In this document: piece by piece, positions 16,347-24,928 of the stretch
Position numbering within the stretch: position 1 is the first letter of the stretch
Layout of the letters: each line of letters starts with the position of its first letter
Assembly (NCBI RefSeq): GCF_035943795.1
Contig: NZ_DASZBY010000089.1
Location: 53,454 to 117,453 of the forward strand
Length of the DNA: 64,000 nucleotides
Direction of reading: 5' to 3'
From: Aliidongia sp035943795
Lineage (GTDB): Bacteria > Pseudomonadota > Alphaproteobacteria > ATCC43930 > CGMCC-115725
Translations under genes and position numbers: made by a program
The notes under the pieces: generated by a model
Told to the model about the DNA's origin: nothing
Database searches by the model: none
What the model saw: the letters and a program-made list of their open reading frames with translations, nothing else

Positions 16347-17269
16347 TCGAGGTCCGGAACGCGACCGTCGCCTACGGCCCGGTCGCGGCCGTCGTGGCAG
16401 CCTCGCTCACGATCGAGGCGGGCGAGACCATCGGGCTGATCGGCGAGAGCGGATCGGGCAAGAGCTCGTTCGCCCGCATGCTGGTCGGGCTCGCGGTTCC
16501 CAGCGCCGGACAGGTGCTGTTCGACGGCGGCGACATCGCGGCGCTGGGTGGGCCGGCATTGCTCAAGTTCCGGCGCGACGTGCAGATGATCTTCCAGGAT
16601 CCTGTCGCCTCGTTGTCGCCGCGCATGACGATCGGACGCCTGCTGGCCGAGCCGCTGCAGATCCATGGCATCGATCGGGCCAAGGCCTGGCCCGGGGTGC
16701 TGGAGCTGGTGCGGCGGGTCAACCTGCCGGAAACGATCCTGGGTAAATATCCCCACCAGGTCAGCGGCGGCCAGGCCCGCCGGGTCGGCATCGCCCGCGC
16801 CCTTGTGCTGCGCCCGCGCCTGGTCGTGGCCGACGAGCCGACCGCGGGGCTCGACGTTTCGGTCCAGGGCGATCTGGTCAACCTCCTGACCGAATTGCAG
16901 CGCGATTTCGGCCTGACTTACCTGCTGGTCTCGCACAATCTGAACGTCGTGCGCGCCATGGCCGACCGGTTCGCGGTCATGTATCTGGGGCAATTGATCG
17001 AGGTCGGGCCGGCACGGCAGATCTTCGCCGCCCCGGCCCATCCCTATACGCGCGCGCTGATCGCGGCGACGCCGCGGCTCGATCCGGAACGCACCCATCC
17101 GCCGGCCCTGCTCGCCGGCGAGATCCCGAACCCGGCCGACCTGCCGCCGGGCTGCCGCTTTCAAAGCCGCTGCCCCTATGTCGACGATCATTGCCGCGCG
17201 GTCGAACCGCCGCCCGCCCCTCTGGCAGACGGGCGGATCGTTCGCTGTCACAAGCCGCTGGCCGGCTAG
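16331..17269 (+). CDS. ABC transporter ATP-binding protein, DppF family
   Basis: This 312-residue second ATPase of the importer has Walker A GESGSGKSS, signature VSGGQARR, Walker B LVVADEPTAGLD and the C-terminal cysteine motif PPGCRFQSRCPYVDDHC. The ATG at 16331 is preceded by GGAGGG at a suitable distance inside the end of the DppD-like gene. The stop codon overlaps the end of the convergent NmrA-like gene by four bases, so the operon ends here with no room for a separate terminator. Confidence 0.93.
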   Translation: MQPPLVEVRNATVAYGPVAAVVAASLTIEAGETIGLIGESGSGKSSFARMLVGLAVPSAGQVLFDGGDIAALGGPALLKFRRDVQMIFQDPVASLSPRMTIGRLLAEPLQIHGIDRAKAWPGVLELVRRVNLPETILGKYPHQVSGGQARRVGIARALVLRPRLVVADEPTAGLDVSVQGDLVNLLTELQRDFGLTYLLVSHNLNVVRAMADRFAVMYLGQLIEVGPARQIFAAPAHPYTRALIAATPRLDPERTHPPALLAGEIPNPADLPPGCRFQSRCPYVDDHCRAVEPPPAPLADGRIVRCHKPLAG

Positions 17270-18144
17270 GCCCGCTGCCATTCCGCCGCCGTTTCGACGG
17301 CGAAGTCCCGATAGGACCGCAGTGGCCGGCCCAGCAGGCTCGTCAGCCGCTCGACGTCGCCGGGGCGTGCCACCATGCCGTCCTGCTGGAACCGGCCCAT
17401 CATCAGCCGCATATCATAGGCCATCCAGCCGGGAATGAAGGCCTTGAACCGCTGTTCGAAGCCGGGCAGGTCGTTGCCGGCATACTGGATCGGCCGTTTC
17501 AGGGCGGTGGACCAGAGATCGGCCAGGACCGGGCCGGTCAGCAGGTCCGGCCCGACCAGGTCGATCGTCTCACGCGGCAGCGGGGTTGCGGCCCGGTCGC
17601 GCTCCAGCAGCTTCAGGGCCACGACCTCGGCGATGTCCCTCGTGTCGACCATCGACAGGCCGACGCTGCCGACCGGCATCGGATAGATGCCATGGCCCAG
17701 CACGGCGTCCTTCAGGCTTGCGTCGTTCTGGATGAAATAGGCGGGCCGCAGGATGGTCGCGGGCAGATCGAACTGCTCGATCATGCGCTCGACCGTGTGC
17801 TTGCCGGTGAAGTGCGGGACGTTGGCGTAAAGGTCGCTATGCAGGACCGAGAAATAGACGATCCGCTCGATGCCGGCATCGCGGGCGAGGTTGAGCGTGA
17901 TCAGCGCCTGGGTAACCTCGTCCGGCGTGACCGCATTCAGCAGGAACAAGGTGCGCACGTCGGCCAGGGCGGCGCGCATGGCGTCGACGTCGGTCATGTC
18001 GCCCTTGACCGGCGTGACACCCGCCGGAAAACGGGCCTTTTCCGGTGTCCGGGCCAGCGCATGGACGGTAGCGCCGTTCTGGACGAGCTGGGCCACGACT
18101 TGGGATCCGATGGCGCCGGTGGCGCCGGTGACGAGAATGGTCAT
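17266..18144 (-). CDS. NmrA-like NAD(P)-binding protein
   Basis: This 292-residue atypical short-chain dehydrogenase has an N-terminal Rossmann motif (VTGATGAIGSQV) and no Tyr-x3-Lys catalytic pair. It resembles the NmrA/QOR2 family of NAD(P)H-binding redox sensors and quinone reductases. The start at 18144 is an ATG directly before TILVTGATG. Longer readings extend into the neighbouring oxidoreductase. It lies 17 bases after the stop of that gene on the same strand, so the two probably form an operon whose divergent neighbour is a LysR regulator. Confidence 0.88.
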   Translation of the reverse strand: MTILVTGATGAIGSQVVAQLVQNGATVHALARTPEKARFPAGVTPVKGDMTDVDAMRAALADVRTLFLLNAVTPDEVTQALITLNLARDAGIERIVYFSVLHSDLYANVPHFTGKHTVERMIEQFDLPATILRPAYFIQNDASLKDAVLGHGIYPMPVGSVGLSMVDTRDIAEVVALKLLERDRAATPLPRETIDLVGPDLLTGPVLADLWSTALKRPIQYAGNDLPGFEQRFKAFIPGWMAYDMRLMMGRFQQDGMVARPGDVERLTSLLGRPLRSYRDFAVETAAEWQRA

Positions 18145-18161
18145 GATGGGTGCTCCTGCGT

Positions 18162-19094
18162 TCAAAGACTGAGGTCGAAGACGATCTTGCCGGGCGCGTG
18201 GCCCTGCTTGTTGCGCTCGATCGCGGCTGACAGGCCGGCGAGGCCGACGGTCTCGGCGAGGGTCGAGCGCAGGGTGCCGGCAGCGACCGCGTCGGCGATC
18301 TGCCGAAGCTGAGCGGCGTCGGGCCGCATCATGAACCACAGGCCCCGATGACCGGCCGGCGCCCGCTGCCCGATGTCGGGTGCGGCCGTGCTGACGATCG
18401 CGCCGCCGGGTGCCAGCACCGACCAGGAACGATCGAGCGTCTCGCCGCCGACCAGGTCGAGGACGAGGTCGATCTGCTGCAATCTGTCCTCGAACCGTTC
18501 GGCGTGGCGATCGATCACCTCGTCGGCGCCCAGGCCCAGGACATGGGTTCGGCTGGCACCCGAGGCCGTCGCATACACGGTGGCGCCGGCCGCCTTGGCG
18601 AATTGCACGGCGAAGCCGCCCACACCGCCGGCAGCGCCATGGATCAGGATCCGCTGGCCCGGGCGAAGCTCGCCCGCCGCGCGCAGCGCCTGCCATGCCG
18701 TCAGGCTCGCGACCGGCAAGGCAGCCGCCGTGACGTCGGTCAGCGAGGCCGGGATCCGGCAAAGCTTCGCCTCGTCGACCGTGACGAAGGTGGCATAGGC
18801 GCCGAGGCCACCCAGCGACCCCATGACCCGGTCTCCGGCCGCGAACCGGGTGGCGCCGGGCCCCGTGCCGACGACCACGCCGGCAAGTTCGATGCCGAGC
18901 GTTGCCGGCAGGGCGAGCTGAAACACGTCTCGGACCAGCCCGTCCCGGATTTTCCAGTCGAGGCCGTTGACCCCGGCGGCGGTGACCTGAACCAGCACCT
19001 GGCCGGTCTCCGGCGTCGGCACCGGGACTTGATCGATCTGCGCGACCGCGGGTCCGCCGTAAGCGTGAATGCGTAGTGTGTTGTTGGTTTGCAT
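18162..19094 (-). CDS. NADP-dependent quinone/zinc-type oxidoreductase (MDR family)
   Basis: This 310-residue medium-chain dehydrogenase has an N-terminal GroES-like domain (GVNGLDWKIRDG) and the nucleotide loop GAAGGVGGFAVQFAK. It lacks the zinc-binding cysteines, so it belongs with quinone oxidoreductases. It presumably reduces quinones or enones with NAD(P)H. The ATG at 19094 has GGAGA-type purines upstream. Together with the NmrA-like gene it forms a two-gene unit divergent from a LysR gene, the usual layout for a LysR-controlled redox operon. Confidence 0.9.
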   Translation of the reverse strand: MQTNNTLRIHAYGGPAVAQIDQVPVPTPETGQVLVQVTAAGVNGLDWKIRDGLVRDVFQLALPATLGIELAGVVVGTGPGATRFAAGDRVMGSLGGLGAYATFVTVDEAKLCRIPASLTDVTAAALPVASLTAWQALRAAGELRPGQRILIHGAAGGVGGFAVQFAKAAGATVYATASGASRTHVLGLGADEVIDRHAERFEDRLQQIDLVLDLVGGETLDRSWSVLAPGGAIVSTAAPDIGQRAPAGHRGLWFMMRPDAAQLRQIADAVAAGTLRSTLAETVGLAGLSAAIERNKQGHAPGKIVFDLSL

Positions 19095-19154
19095 TTTCGT
19101 TCTCCTCTGCCAAGGAGATGGTCGTTCCAACTGGCACCTAAAGTGGTAGGATTC

Positions 19155-19169
19155 GAGACGGGCCGTCTC
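19155..19169. promoter_or_regulatory. Palindrome in the divergent LysR/oxidoreductase promoter region
   Basis: GAGACGG and CCGTCTC flank one central G, giving a perfect 7-1-7 inverted repeat, 61 bases from the oxidoreductase start and 16 bases before the LysR start. It is the only strong symmetry in this 90-base divergent region and may be the binding site of the adjacent LysR regulator (inference from position). Confidence 0.4.
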
Positions 19170-19184
19170 ATTGGTGGATCGATC

Positions 19185-20063
19185 ATGGATCTTCTGGCGC
19201 TTGCCGATTTCAATCTGGTTGCGAGCCATGGCGGCTTCGGACGGGCGAGCCGGGCCAGCGGACGGCCGAAAGCGACGCTGTCGCGGCGGGTCATGGAGCT
19301 GGAGGAGAGCCTGGGCGTGCGCTTGCTGGAACGGGGCGCCCGTTCGCTCCGGCTGACCGAGGAGGGCAGCACGCTCTATGCCCGGACGGAAGGGTTGCTG
19401 AGCGAGATTGCCGAGGTCGGTGCCACGATCGGTGCGGGTCTGGCCCGGCCGCGCGGCCGGTTGCGGGTCAGCGCCCCGGTACTGTTGGCCCATGCCGCCC
19501 TCGGCCGGATCGCGGCCGATTTCATCGTGGCATATCCGGAGGTCCGGCTGGAGATCACCGCCGACGACCGGTTCGTCGATCCGGTCGAGGAGGGCTACGA
19601 CCTGGTAATCCGCGTCAACCCGCGGCCGGACCACGAGCTGGTCGGGCGCTGCTTCATCCGCGACCAGCTGGTCGTCGCCGCCCCGGCCTCGCTCGCGCGG
19701 CCGCCATCCGACGATCCCGACATCGGCGTTCCGGTTCCGGCCGTCCTGCTGGCGACGGCGCCGGAGGGCACCATCTGGCGGCTGCAAGATGGCGAGCGGA
19801 GCCGGATCCTGCTGCCCGACCCGATCCTGCGCGTATCGTCCTTCATGATGGTGCGCGACGCGATCCGCGCCGGTGCCGGGGCGGCTCAATTGCCCCGTTT
19901 CCTCATCAGGGACGATCTGGCGGCCGGTCGGCTCGTCTCCTGGGGCGTGTCGGACCGGTCGGTGGAGATCTGGGCGCTGCATACGTCGCGACGGCTGGAA
20001 AGCCCGAAGGTCTCGGCCTTCATGCAGTTCCTGTGCGATGCATTTCCCGATGCGTCGCTGTAG
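19185..20063 (+). CDS. LysR family transcriptional regulator
   Basis: This 292-residue LysR regulator has an N-terminal winged helix (residues 1-60) in which the recognition region GRPKATLSRRVMELEESLGVRLLER is well conserved. A type 2 periplasmic-binding-like effector domain follows. It is closest to the subgroup that controls divergent quinone oxidoreductases. The ATG at 19185 is preferred: it has GGTGG upstream and gives the standard MDLLALADF start. It likely controls the divergent oxidoreductase and NmrA-like pair. Confidence 0.92.
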   Translation: MDLLALADFNLVASHGGFGRASRASGRPKATLSRRVMELEESLGVRLLERGARSLRLTEEGSTLYARTEGLLSEIAEVGATIGAGLARPRGRLRVSAPVLLAHAALGRIAADFIVAYPEVRLEITADDRFVDPVEEGYDLVIRVNPRPDHELVGRCFIRDQLVVAAPASLARPPSDDPDIGVPVPAVLLATAPEGTIWRLQDGERSRILLPDPILRVSSFMMVRDAIRAGAGAAQLPRFLIRDDLAAGRLVSWGVSDRSVEIWALHTSRRLESPKVSAFMQFLCDAFPDASL

Positions 20064-20125
20064 AAGCCGCTGGTGTCCGGCTACCCCGCTGGCTACGCTC
20101 GTTCAAAGGTCTGGGAGGAATGTCG

Positions 20126-20875
20126 ATGTCCGTCAGTCGTTCGATCAGCCATCGCTGGCTTGCCGGCGGTGCCGCGGCAGTCTGCTGTCTGTGCGTCGCC
20201 ACGGCATCGGCCACGAGCGAGGATCTGTCGGCTTTGCTCAAGCGGCAGACTCAGGAATTTTCCGACGCCGGTCAACAGGGCAACGTCGCCGTGCTGGACC
20301 GCTACCTCGATCCCGAAGCCGTCTTCACCGAAGAGGACGGCAGCGTCGATCATAAGAAGGACATGCTGGACGGCGCGGCGCCGCCGCCAAAAGGCGTTAC
20401 CCGCACTATCACGGTGACGGATTGGTCGCTCACCCATCACGGCAATATCGCAGTGGCGACTTTCGTGGACGATCAGGTCGAGACCATTTACGGCCAGACG
20501 CTCGATTTCAAATACCGCTCGACCGAGGTGTGGCGGAAGCGCGGGACGGCCTGGCGCCTGATCGCGAGCCAGACGCTCGCCCTGCAGCAGGATCCGCCGG
20601 CCATTCCGCTCTCGCCCGCCGATCTCCAGGACTATGTCGGCACCTACCGCCTGGCGGCGGACCTCACCGTCACGATCACGCTCAAGGACGACGGCTTGGT
20701 CTCTTCCACCAACGGCGGCACGGCCGTGCCGTTGAAGGCGGAATTGCGCGACGTGCTGTTCACGCCCGGCCAGCCACGCCTGCGCAAGATCTTCCGGCGC
20801 GACGACGGCGGCCATGTCACCGGGTATGTCAGCCGGCGCGAAGGGCGCGATCTGGAGCTGACGAAGATCGGCTAG
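20126..20875 (+). CDS. Exported DUF4440 (NTF2-like) protein with C-terminal DUF3471-like domain
   Basis: This 249-residue protein has a signal peptide (hydrophobic segment around WLAGGAAAVCCLCVATASA). An NTF2-like DUF4440 domain follows (about residues 35-155; RYLDPEAVFTEEDGSV, FKYRSTEVWRKRGTAWRLIA), then a beta-rich segment resembling DUF3471 (DLQDYVGTYRLAADLTVTI). It is probably periplasmic with an unknown ligand. The ATG at 20126 has GGAGG seven bases upstream. The ATG at 20120 sits too close to that site. The stop overlaps the convergent lyase gene's stop by four bases. Confidence 0.83.
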   Translation: MSVSRSISHRWLAGGAAAVCCLCVATASATSEDLSALLKRQTQEFSDAGQQGNVAVLDRYLDPEAVFTEEDGSVDHKKDMLDGAAPPPKGVTRTITVTDWSLTHHGNIAVATFVDDQVETIYGQTLDFKYRSTEVWRKRGTAWRLIASQTLALQQDPPAIPLSPADLQDYVGTYRLAADLTVTITLKDDGLVSSTNGGTAVPLKAELRDVLFTPGQPRLRKIFRRDDGGHVTGYVSRREGRDLELTKIG

Positions 20876-22401
20876 AACAGGCAACCGCTCGCTTCGGCGA
20901 GCGGCCGCAGCGCTGCTGCCAGCGCCGGGGTAAGTGCGGCCGCGACCTTCATCGCGTCCGGGCCTGTCTCCCGGTCGGCCTTGAGTGGTGGCACCACGGC
21001 GCGGACCGCGGCATGAACCAGGGCGGAGCCGGCGCCGAGCGGGGCCAGGCCGCGCAGGTCGACGGCCTGGGTCGCGACCATCGCCTCGATCGCGACCAGC
21101 ATGCGGAACAGCGCGATCTGCTCGGCCAGCTTGGCGATGGTCAACAGGGTCTGCGGCGCGTGATCCTCGACGATGTCCGAGACCGGCACCGCATCGAGGC
21201 TGGCCGGTGTGGCCTTGAGCCGGATCTCGCCATAGAGCGCCGACGCGGTCTTCTGCAGACTGTTGAAGCCGGTACTGGCACCGCCGATCGGCGAGAGGTA
21301 TTTCGGCAATTGGCTGAGGTGCGGCGCCATCAGCTTCTGGATGCGCTGAACCCCGGCTGCGGCCAAGTGGGTCAGCGCGATCGCCAACGCGTCGAACGCC
21401 AGCGCGATCGCCGGGGTATGGAAATTTGCGGTCGACAGGATCTCGCCCTCGTCCGCCAGCACCAGCGGATTGTCGACGGCCCCGTTCAGCTCGATCCCGA
21501 CCTCGCGGGCGGCGCGGCGCAGCGCGTCGAACGCCACGCCGAAAATCGGCGCCAGGGTCCGGAACGACAGCGCGTCCTGGATCGCCCGCGCGGCGCCGGG
21601 GTCAAGCAGCGCGCCGTCGGCCAGCAGGGCACGGAACAGGGTCGCGGCCGCGACCTGACCGCCGGCCGGACGGGTCACCGACAGACGCGCCTCGAAGATG
21701 ACCGGATTGGCGGCATAGCCTTCCATCGACAGCGCTGCCGTCGCTGCCGCCTGCAGCAGCAGATCCTCCAGCGCCGCCAGCGTCAGCGCGCCATGGGCCG
21801 TGGCGACCGGGCTGGCGTTCAGCAGTCCGAGCCCGTCCTTGGCGCCGAGCGTCGCCGGTGTCAGCCCCGCCGCGTGCAGCGCCTCGCCGCCCGGCACGAT
21901 CCTGCCGTCGACCCAGGCCTGGCCGCGGCCGATCACGACCGCGCCCAGATGGGCGACGAGCCCCAGGTCGCCGGCACCGATCGAGCCGCGCGACGGGATC
22001 ACCGGCGTGACGCCGGCGGCGAGTATGGCGATCAGCAGGTCGACCACGGCAGGCGACAGGCCCGAGCCGCCCTGCGCAAGCCCGACGATCCGGCAGACGA
22101 GCACGGCTCGGCACAGGATTTCGGGCAACGGCTCGCCCATGCCGATGCAGCGGCCGACGATCATCTGTTCCTGGAACGACTGGATCTCTTCGGGCTTCAG
22201 GCGATAGGCCAGATTGCCGCCCAGGCCGGTATTCAAGCCATAGACCGGGACGGCGCCGTCGGCCAGATAGCGTTCGACCACCGCCCGCGCGGCCGCGAGC
22301 CGGACCCGCACGCCGTCGGACAGCGTGATGGTCGCAGGCCCGCCGGCCATGGCCACGACCTGGCGCAACGCGACCGGCCGGCCGTCCAACTCGAGAAGCA
22401 T
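20872..22401 (-). CDS. Aromatic amino acid / histidine ammonia-lyase family protein with altered MIO motif
   Basis: This 509-residue member of the HAL/PAL superfamily keeps the catalytic Tyr54 in VYGLNTGLG, the VDNPL segment and QDALSFR. The tripeptide Ala-Ser-Gly that cyclises into the MIO electrophile is absent: the loop reads GSIGAGDLG (Ala143-Gly144-Asp145), one residue short with no Ser. The base sequence is unambiguous and the frame is intact. The enzyme may therefore not be a standard ammonia-lyase. It follows a ketopantoate-reductase-like gene by 58 bases on the same strand and probably shares its transcript. Confidence 0.85.
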   Translation of the reverse strand: MLLELDGRPVALRQVVAMAGGPATITLSDGVRVRLAAARAVVERYLADGAVPVYGLNTGLGGNLAYRLKPEEIQSFQEQMIVGRCIGMGEPLPEILCRAVLVCRIVGLAQGGSGLSPAVVDLLIAILAAGVTPVIPSRGSIGAGDLGLVAHLGAVVIGRGQAWVDGRIVPGGEALHAAGLTPATLGAKDGLGLLNASPVATAHGALTLAALEDLLLQAAATAALSMEGYAANPVIFEARLSVTRPAGGQVAAATLFRALLADGALLDPGAARAIQDALSFRTLAPIFGVAFDALRRAAREVGIELNGAVDNPLVLADEGEILSTANFHTPAIALAFDALAIALTHLAAAGVQRIQKLMAPHLSQLPKYLSPIGGASTGFNSLQKTASALYGEIRLKATPASLDAVPVSDIVEDHAPQTLLTIAKLAEQIALFRMLVAIEAMVATQAVDLRGLAPLGAGSALVHAAVRAVVPPLKADRETGPDAMKVAAALTPALAAALRPLAEASGCLF

Positions 22402-22459
22402 GTCCGCACGGGCTCCGCTTGGGTTCGGGTCTCCTTGTAGCAGAGCAGCGATGCCTTGA

Positions 22460-23386
22460 TCAGTGTGGCGAGAGACGATTCTGATAGATCGACAGGTGGG
22501 TATAGGCCGTGGCGAGCAGTGGGGTCGCCACGCCGAGCGTCCGGGCCCGGGCCAGCAGGTCGCCCAGGATCTGCTCGACCTCGACCGGGTGTCCCTTGAT
22601 CAGGTCCCGGTACATCGACGACGTCAGCGACGAGCCTTGCTGGGCCAGCAGCGGGCGGGTCGCGGTCAGGAATTCCTCGCTGGGCGCGTGGCCGGCGGCG
22701 GTCACGACCGCGACGACTTCGTCGAGCAGGCCTTCCGCAAACTGGATACCGCCCGGCGCCGCCGCGATCTCGCCGATCGGGCCGCGCATCAGGCAGGTGA
22801 TGCCGCCGAGGCTGGCCAGCAGGACCCATTTCTCCCACATCTGACGCTCGATCGTCGGCGACAGGCGGGCATCGAACCGGGCGCCCTGCATCGCCTGGTC
22901 GAGCCGGGCGGTCCGCGCGGAAGATTCGCCGTTCAACTCGCCATAGGCGAGATCATGCATCTTGTTGAGCTGGACGATGCGGCCATCGTCGTCGATGAAG
23001 GTGGCGACCTTGCAGACACAGCCAACCACGGCCGGCGCGCCGAAGCGGGCGGCGAGCGCGTCGACGTGCTTCATGCCGTTCAGGACCGGCAGGATCATGG
23101 TCTCCGGCCCGACGGCGGGTGCCAGATCGTCGAGTGCCTGGTCGAGCGAGTAGCCCTTCACCGTCAGCAGGATCGCATCATACGGCGCTTCGATCGCGTC
23201 GGCGGTGACGAGCTGCGGCGTCAGCGTGAAATCGCCATGGGGGCTGACGATCTGCAGGCCGGTCGCGCGCAGCTTCTCGGCCCTGGCCGGGCGGACCAGG
23301 AAAGTCACGTCGCGGCCGGCCTGGGCCAGGCGGCCGCCGAAATATCCGCCGGTCGACCCGGCACCCACGATCAGCATGCGCATCAT
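22460..23386 (-). CDS. 2-dehydropantoate 2-reductase family protein
   Basis: This 308-residue PanE/ApbA-family NADPH-dependent ketoacid reductase has an N-terminal Rossmann motif GAGSTGGYFGGRL. The central LLTVKGYSLDQAL carries the conserved catalytic-type Lys, and the C-terminal domain has SSLTSSMYRDLIKGHPVEVEQILG, typical of the family. True ketopantoate reductase makes pantoate for coenzyme A, but paralogues reduce other 2-oxo acids. Its pairing with a lyase-like gene suggests a catabolic role here (inference). The ATG at 23386 has AAGGA six bases upstream. Confidence 0.88.
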   Translation of the reverse strand: MMRMLIVGAGSTGGYFGGRLAQAGRDVTFLVRPARAEKLRATGLQIVSPHGDFTLTPQLVTADAIEAPYDAILLTVKGYSLDQALDDLAPAVGPETMILPVLNGMKHVDALAARFGAPAVVGCVCKVATFIDDDGRIVQLNKMHDLAYGELNGESSARTARLDQAMQGARFDARLSPTIERQMWEKWVLLASLGGITCLMRGPIGEIAAAPGGIQFAEGLLDEVVAVVTAAGHAPSEEFLTATRPLLAQQGSSLTSSMYRDLIKGHPVEVEQILGDLLARARTLGVATPLLATAYTHLSIYQNRLSPH

Positions 23387-23542
23387 CTGGTTTCCTTCAT
23401 GGAGACGGCGCTCAGCTTCGCTGCGAACGCCGTCTCGACCAGCGTGGTGCCGGTCTGGGCCACCATGACCAAGGGTGTTCGGCCAGGCGGGACGGACGAG
23501 CAGCGGCAGAATCGCAACGTTCCAGCATCTTCCGTAATTAAG

Positions 23543-23577
23543 GGCATATGCCAATGTTGCAACTTACCGGCATATGC
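23543..23577. promoter_or_regulatory. Twin GGCATATGC palindromes, candidate MarR operator
   Basis: GGCATATGCC (23543-23552) is a perfect palindrome, and GGCATATGC recurs at 23569-23577. The two centres are about 26 bases apart, on the same face of the helix only approximately. They lie between the divergent PanE-like and MarR genes, 41 bases from the MarR start. Paired palindromes like this are typical for autoregulating MarR dimers. Identity of the bound protein is inferred from position. Confidence 0.5.
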
Positions 23578-23617
23578 TGATATCGGTCAAGCGACGTTTC
23601 GACGAGAGGGCATGGTT

Positions 23618-24112
23618 ATGGCGGACGGCAAAGACAGGCTATCGCCGACCGACGCGGGGTCGTGCAACGGCACCGCGCTGCGCAAGGCGACGCGGCGCGT
23701 GTCTCAGCTCTACGACGCCGTCCTGGCGCCGTGCGGGCTGCGGTCGACCCAGCGCTCGATCCTCATCCACATCGCAAGGGCGGGCGCCCCGTCGATGGGG
23801 GAACTGGCCTTGGCGCTGGTGCTGGATCGATCCGCGCTCGCCCATAATCTAAAGCCGCTCGAGCGCGACGGGTTCGTTGTCATCGCGGCCGATCCGAACG
23901 ACAGGCGCAGCCGACGGGTGGCGTTGACCGCGTCGGGCGAGGCGAAGCTCGAGGAATCCCTGGCCCTCTGGGACGATGCCCAGCGACGATTCGAGACGGC
24001 CTTCGGCCCGGATCGGGCGCGCGATCTGCGCGCGACCCTGGCCCTGATCGCGTCGTCCGACTTCGCCCTGGCGTTCGAGGCAACGGGAGCAGCGGACGTG
24101 GCCCCCAGATGA
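23618..24112 (+). CDS. MarR family transcriptional regulator
   Basis: This 164-residue regulator has a winged helix-turn-helix: helices around RSILIHIARAGAPSMGELALALVLDRSALAHNLKPLERDGFV and the wing ADPNDRRSRRVALT with the conserved DxRxxR. It likely represses its own gene and the divergent reductase/lyase pair. The ATG at 23618 is seven bases after GAGAGGG. The ATG at 23612 lies too close to that site. Its stop is three bases from the convergent PfpI gene. Confidence 0.92.
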   Translation: MADGKDRLSPTDAGSCNGTALRKATRRVSQLYDAVLAPCGLRSTQRSILIHIARAGAPSMGELALALVLDRSALAHNLKPLERDGFVVIAADPNDRRSRRVALTASGEAKLEESLALWDDAQRRFETAFGPDRARDLRATLALIASSDFALAFEATGAADVAPR

Positions 24113-24115
24113 GGC

Positions 24116-24664
24116 TCAGTGGCAGCCTTCGCGGAATTCCTCGATCATCTTCGCGCAGAAGGCGGGCAGATCGTCCGGCTTGCGGCTGGTCACCAGGCCG
24201 TGGTCGACCACGACGTCGCGATCGACCCATTCGGCCCCGGCATTGCGCAGGTCGGTCTTGAGCGACGGCCAGGACGTCATGGTGCGACCGCGGACGACGT
24301 CGGCCTCGATCAGGGTCCAGGGACCGTGGCAGATCGCGGCGATCGGCTTACCCGACGAGGCGAAGGCCCGTACGAACGCGACCGCGCCGGTATCGGTGCG
24401 CAGAGTATCGGGATTGGCGACGCCGCCGGGCAGGACAAGCGCCGCATAGCTGCCGGCATCGGCCTGGTCCAGTACCCGGTCGACGGTCACCTTGTCGCCC
24501 TTGTCGTGATGCTTCATCCCCTGGATCTCTCCAGGTTTGAGCGAGACCACCTCGACCGTGGCGCCGGCGGCGATCAGCGCCTGGCGCGGCACGGTCAATT
24601 CGGATTGCTCGAACCCGTCGGTCGCGAGAATGGCGATCCGCTTGCCGGTCAGTTCATTGGCCAC
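24116..24664 (-). CDS. PfpI/YhbO family type 1 glutamine amidotransferase-like stress protein
   Basis: This 182-residue DJ-1/PfpI-superfamily protein has the nucleophile elbow AAICHGPWTL with its conserved Cys and the partner Glu region FEQSELTVP. Close relatives are E. coli YhbO and YajL-type proteins that protect against oxidative and glycation stress. Many are annotated as protease I without proof. The start is GTG at 24664, with GAGGAGAG upstream. It lies downstream of the 70-residue membrane protein on the same strand and belongs to the stress cluster 24116-28810. Confidence 0.9.
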   Translation of the reverse strand: MANELTGKRIAILATDGFEQSELTVPRQALIAAGATVEVVSLKPGEIQGMKHHDKGDKVTVDRVLDQADAGSYAALVLPGGVANPDTLRTDTGAVAFVRAFASSGKPIAAICHGPWTLIEADVVRGRTMTSWPSLKTDLRNAGAEWVDRDVVVDHGLVTSRKPDDLPAFCAKMIEEFREGCH

Positions 24665-24683
24665 GGTTTCTCTCCTCGGACGC

Positions 24684-24896
24684 TCAGCGGGCCGACCAGA
24701 GCCGGCCGATCGCGGTCGGGGCGGCAACGGTAGACGGCAGGTGGTTCTGGCCGACCTTCGAATACCAGATCAGCAACGCCGCCAGGACCACGACGGCGCC
24801 GACGAGCGAGACAGTCAGGACGATGCGCATGCGGCCGGTGGTTTCGCCCTGGCGCGCGCGCTCGGTTTCCAATTGCGGTGGGTATCTTTCGGGCAT
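24684..24896 (-). CDS. Small single-span membrane protein
   Basis: This 70-residue protein has a charged N-terminus, one transmembrane helix (IVLTVSLVGAVVVLAALLIWYS) and a short C-terminal tail. The ATG at 24896 has GGAGG eight bases upstream, a strong ribosome site that supports a real gene. It precedes the PfpI gene by 19 bases and is divergent from the ABC transmembrane gene. No family is recognised. Small membrane proteins of this kind are common in alphaproteobacterial general-stress clusters. Confidence 0.75.
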   Translation of the reverse strand: MPERYPPQLETERARQGETTGRMRIVLTVSLVGAVVVLAALLIWYSKVGQNHLPSTVAAPTAIGRLWSAR

Positions 24897-24928
24897 GGCC
24901 TGTTCCTCCAAAAGATGATGGCCGATGA

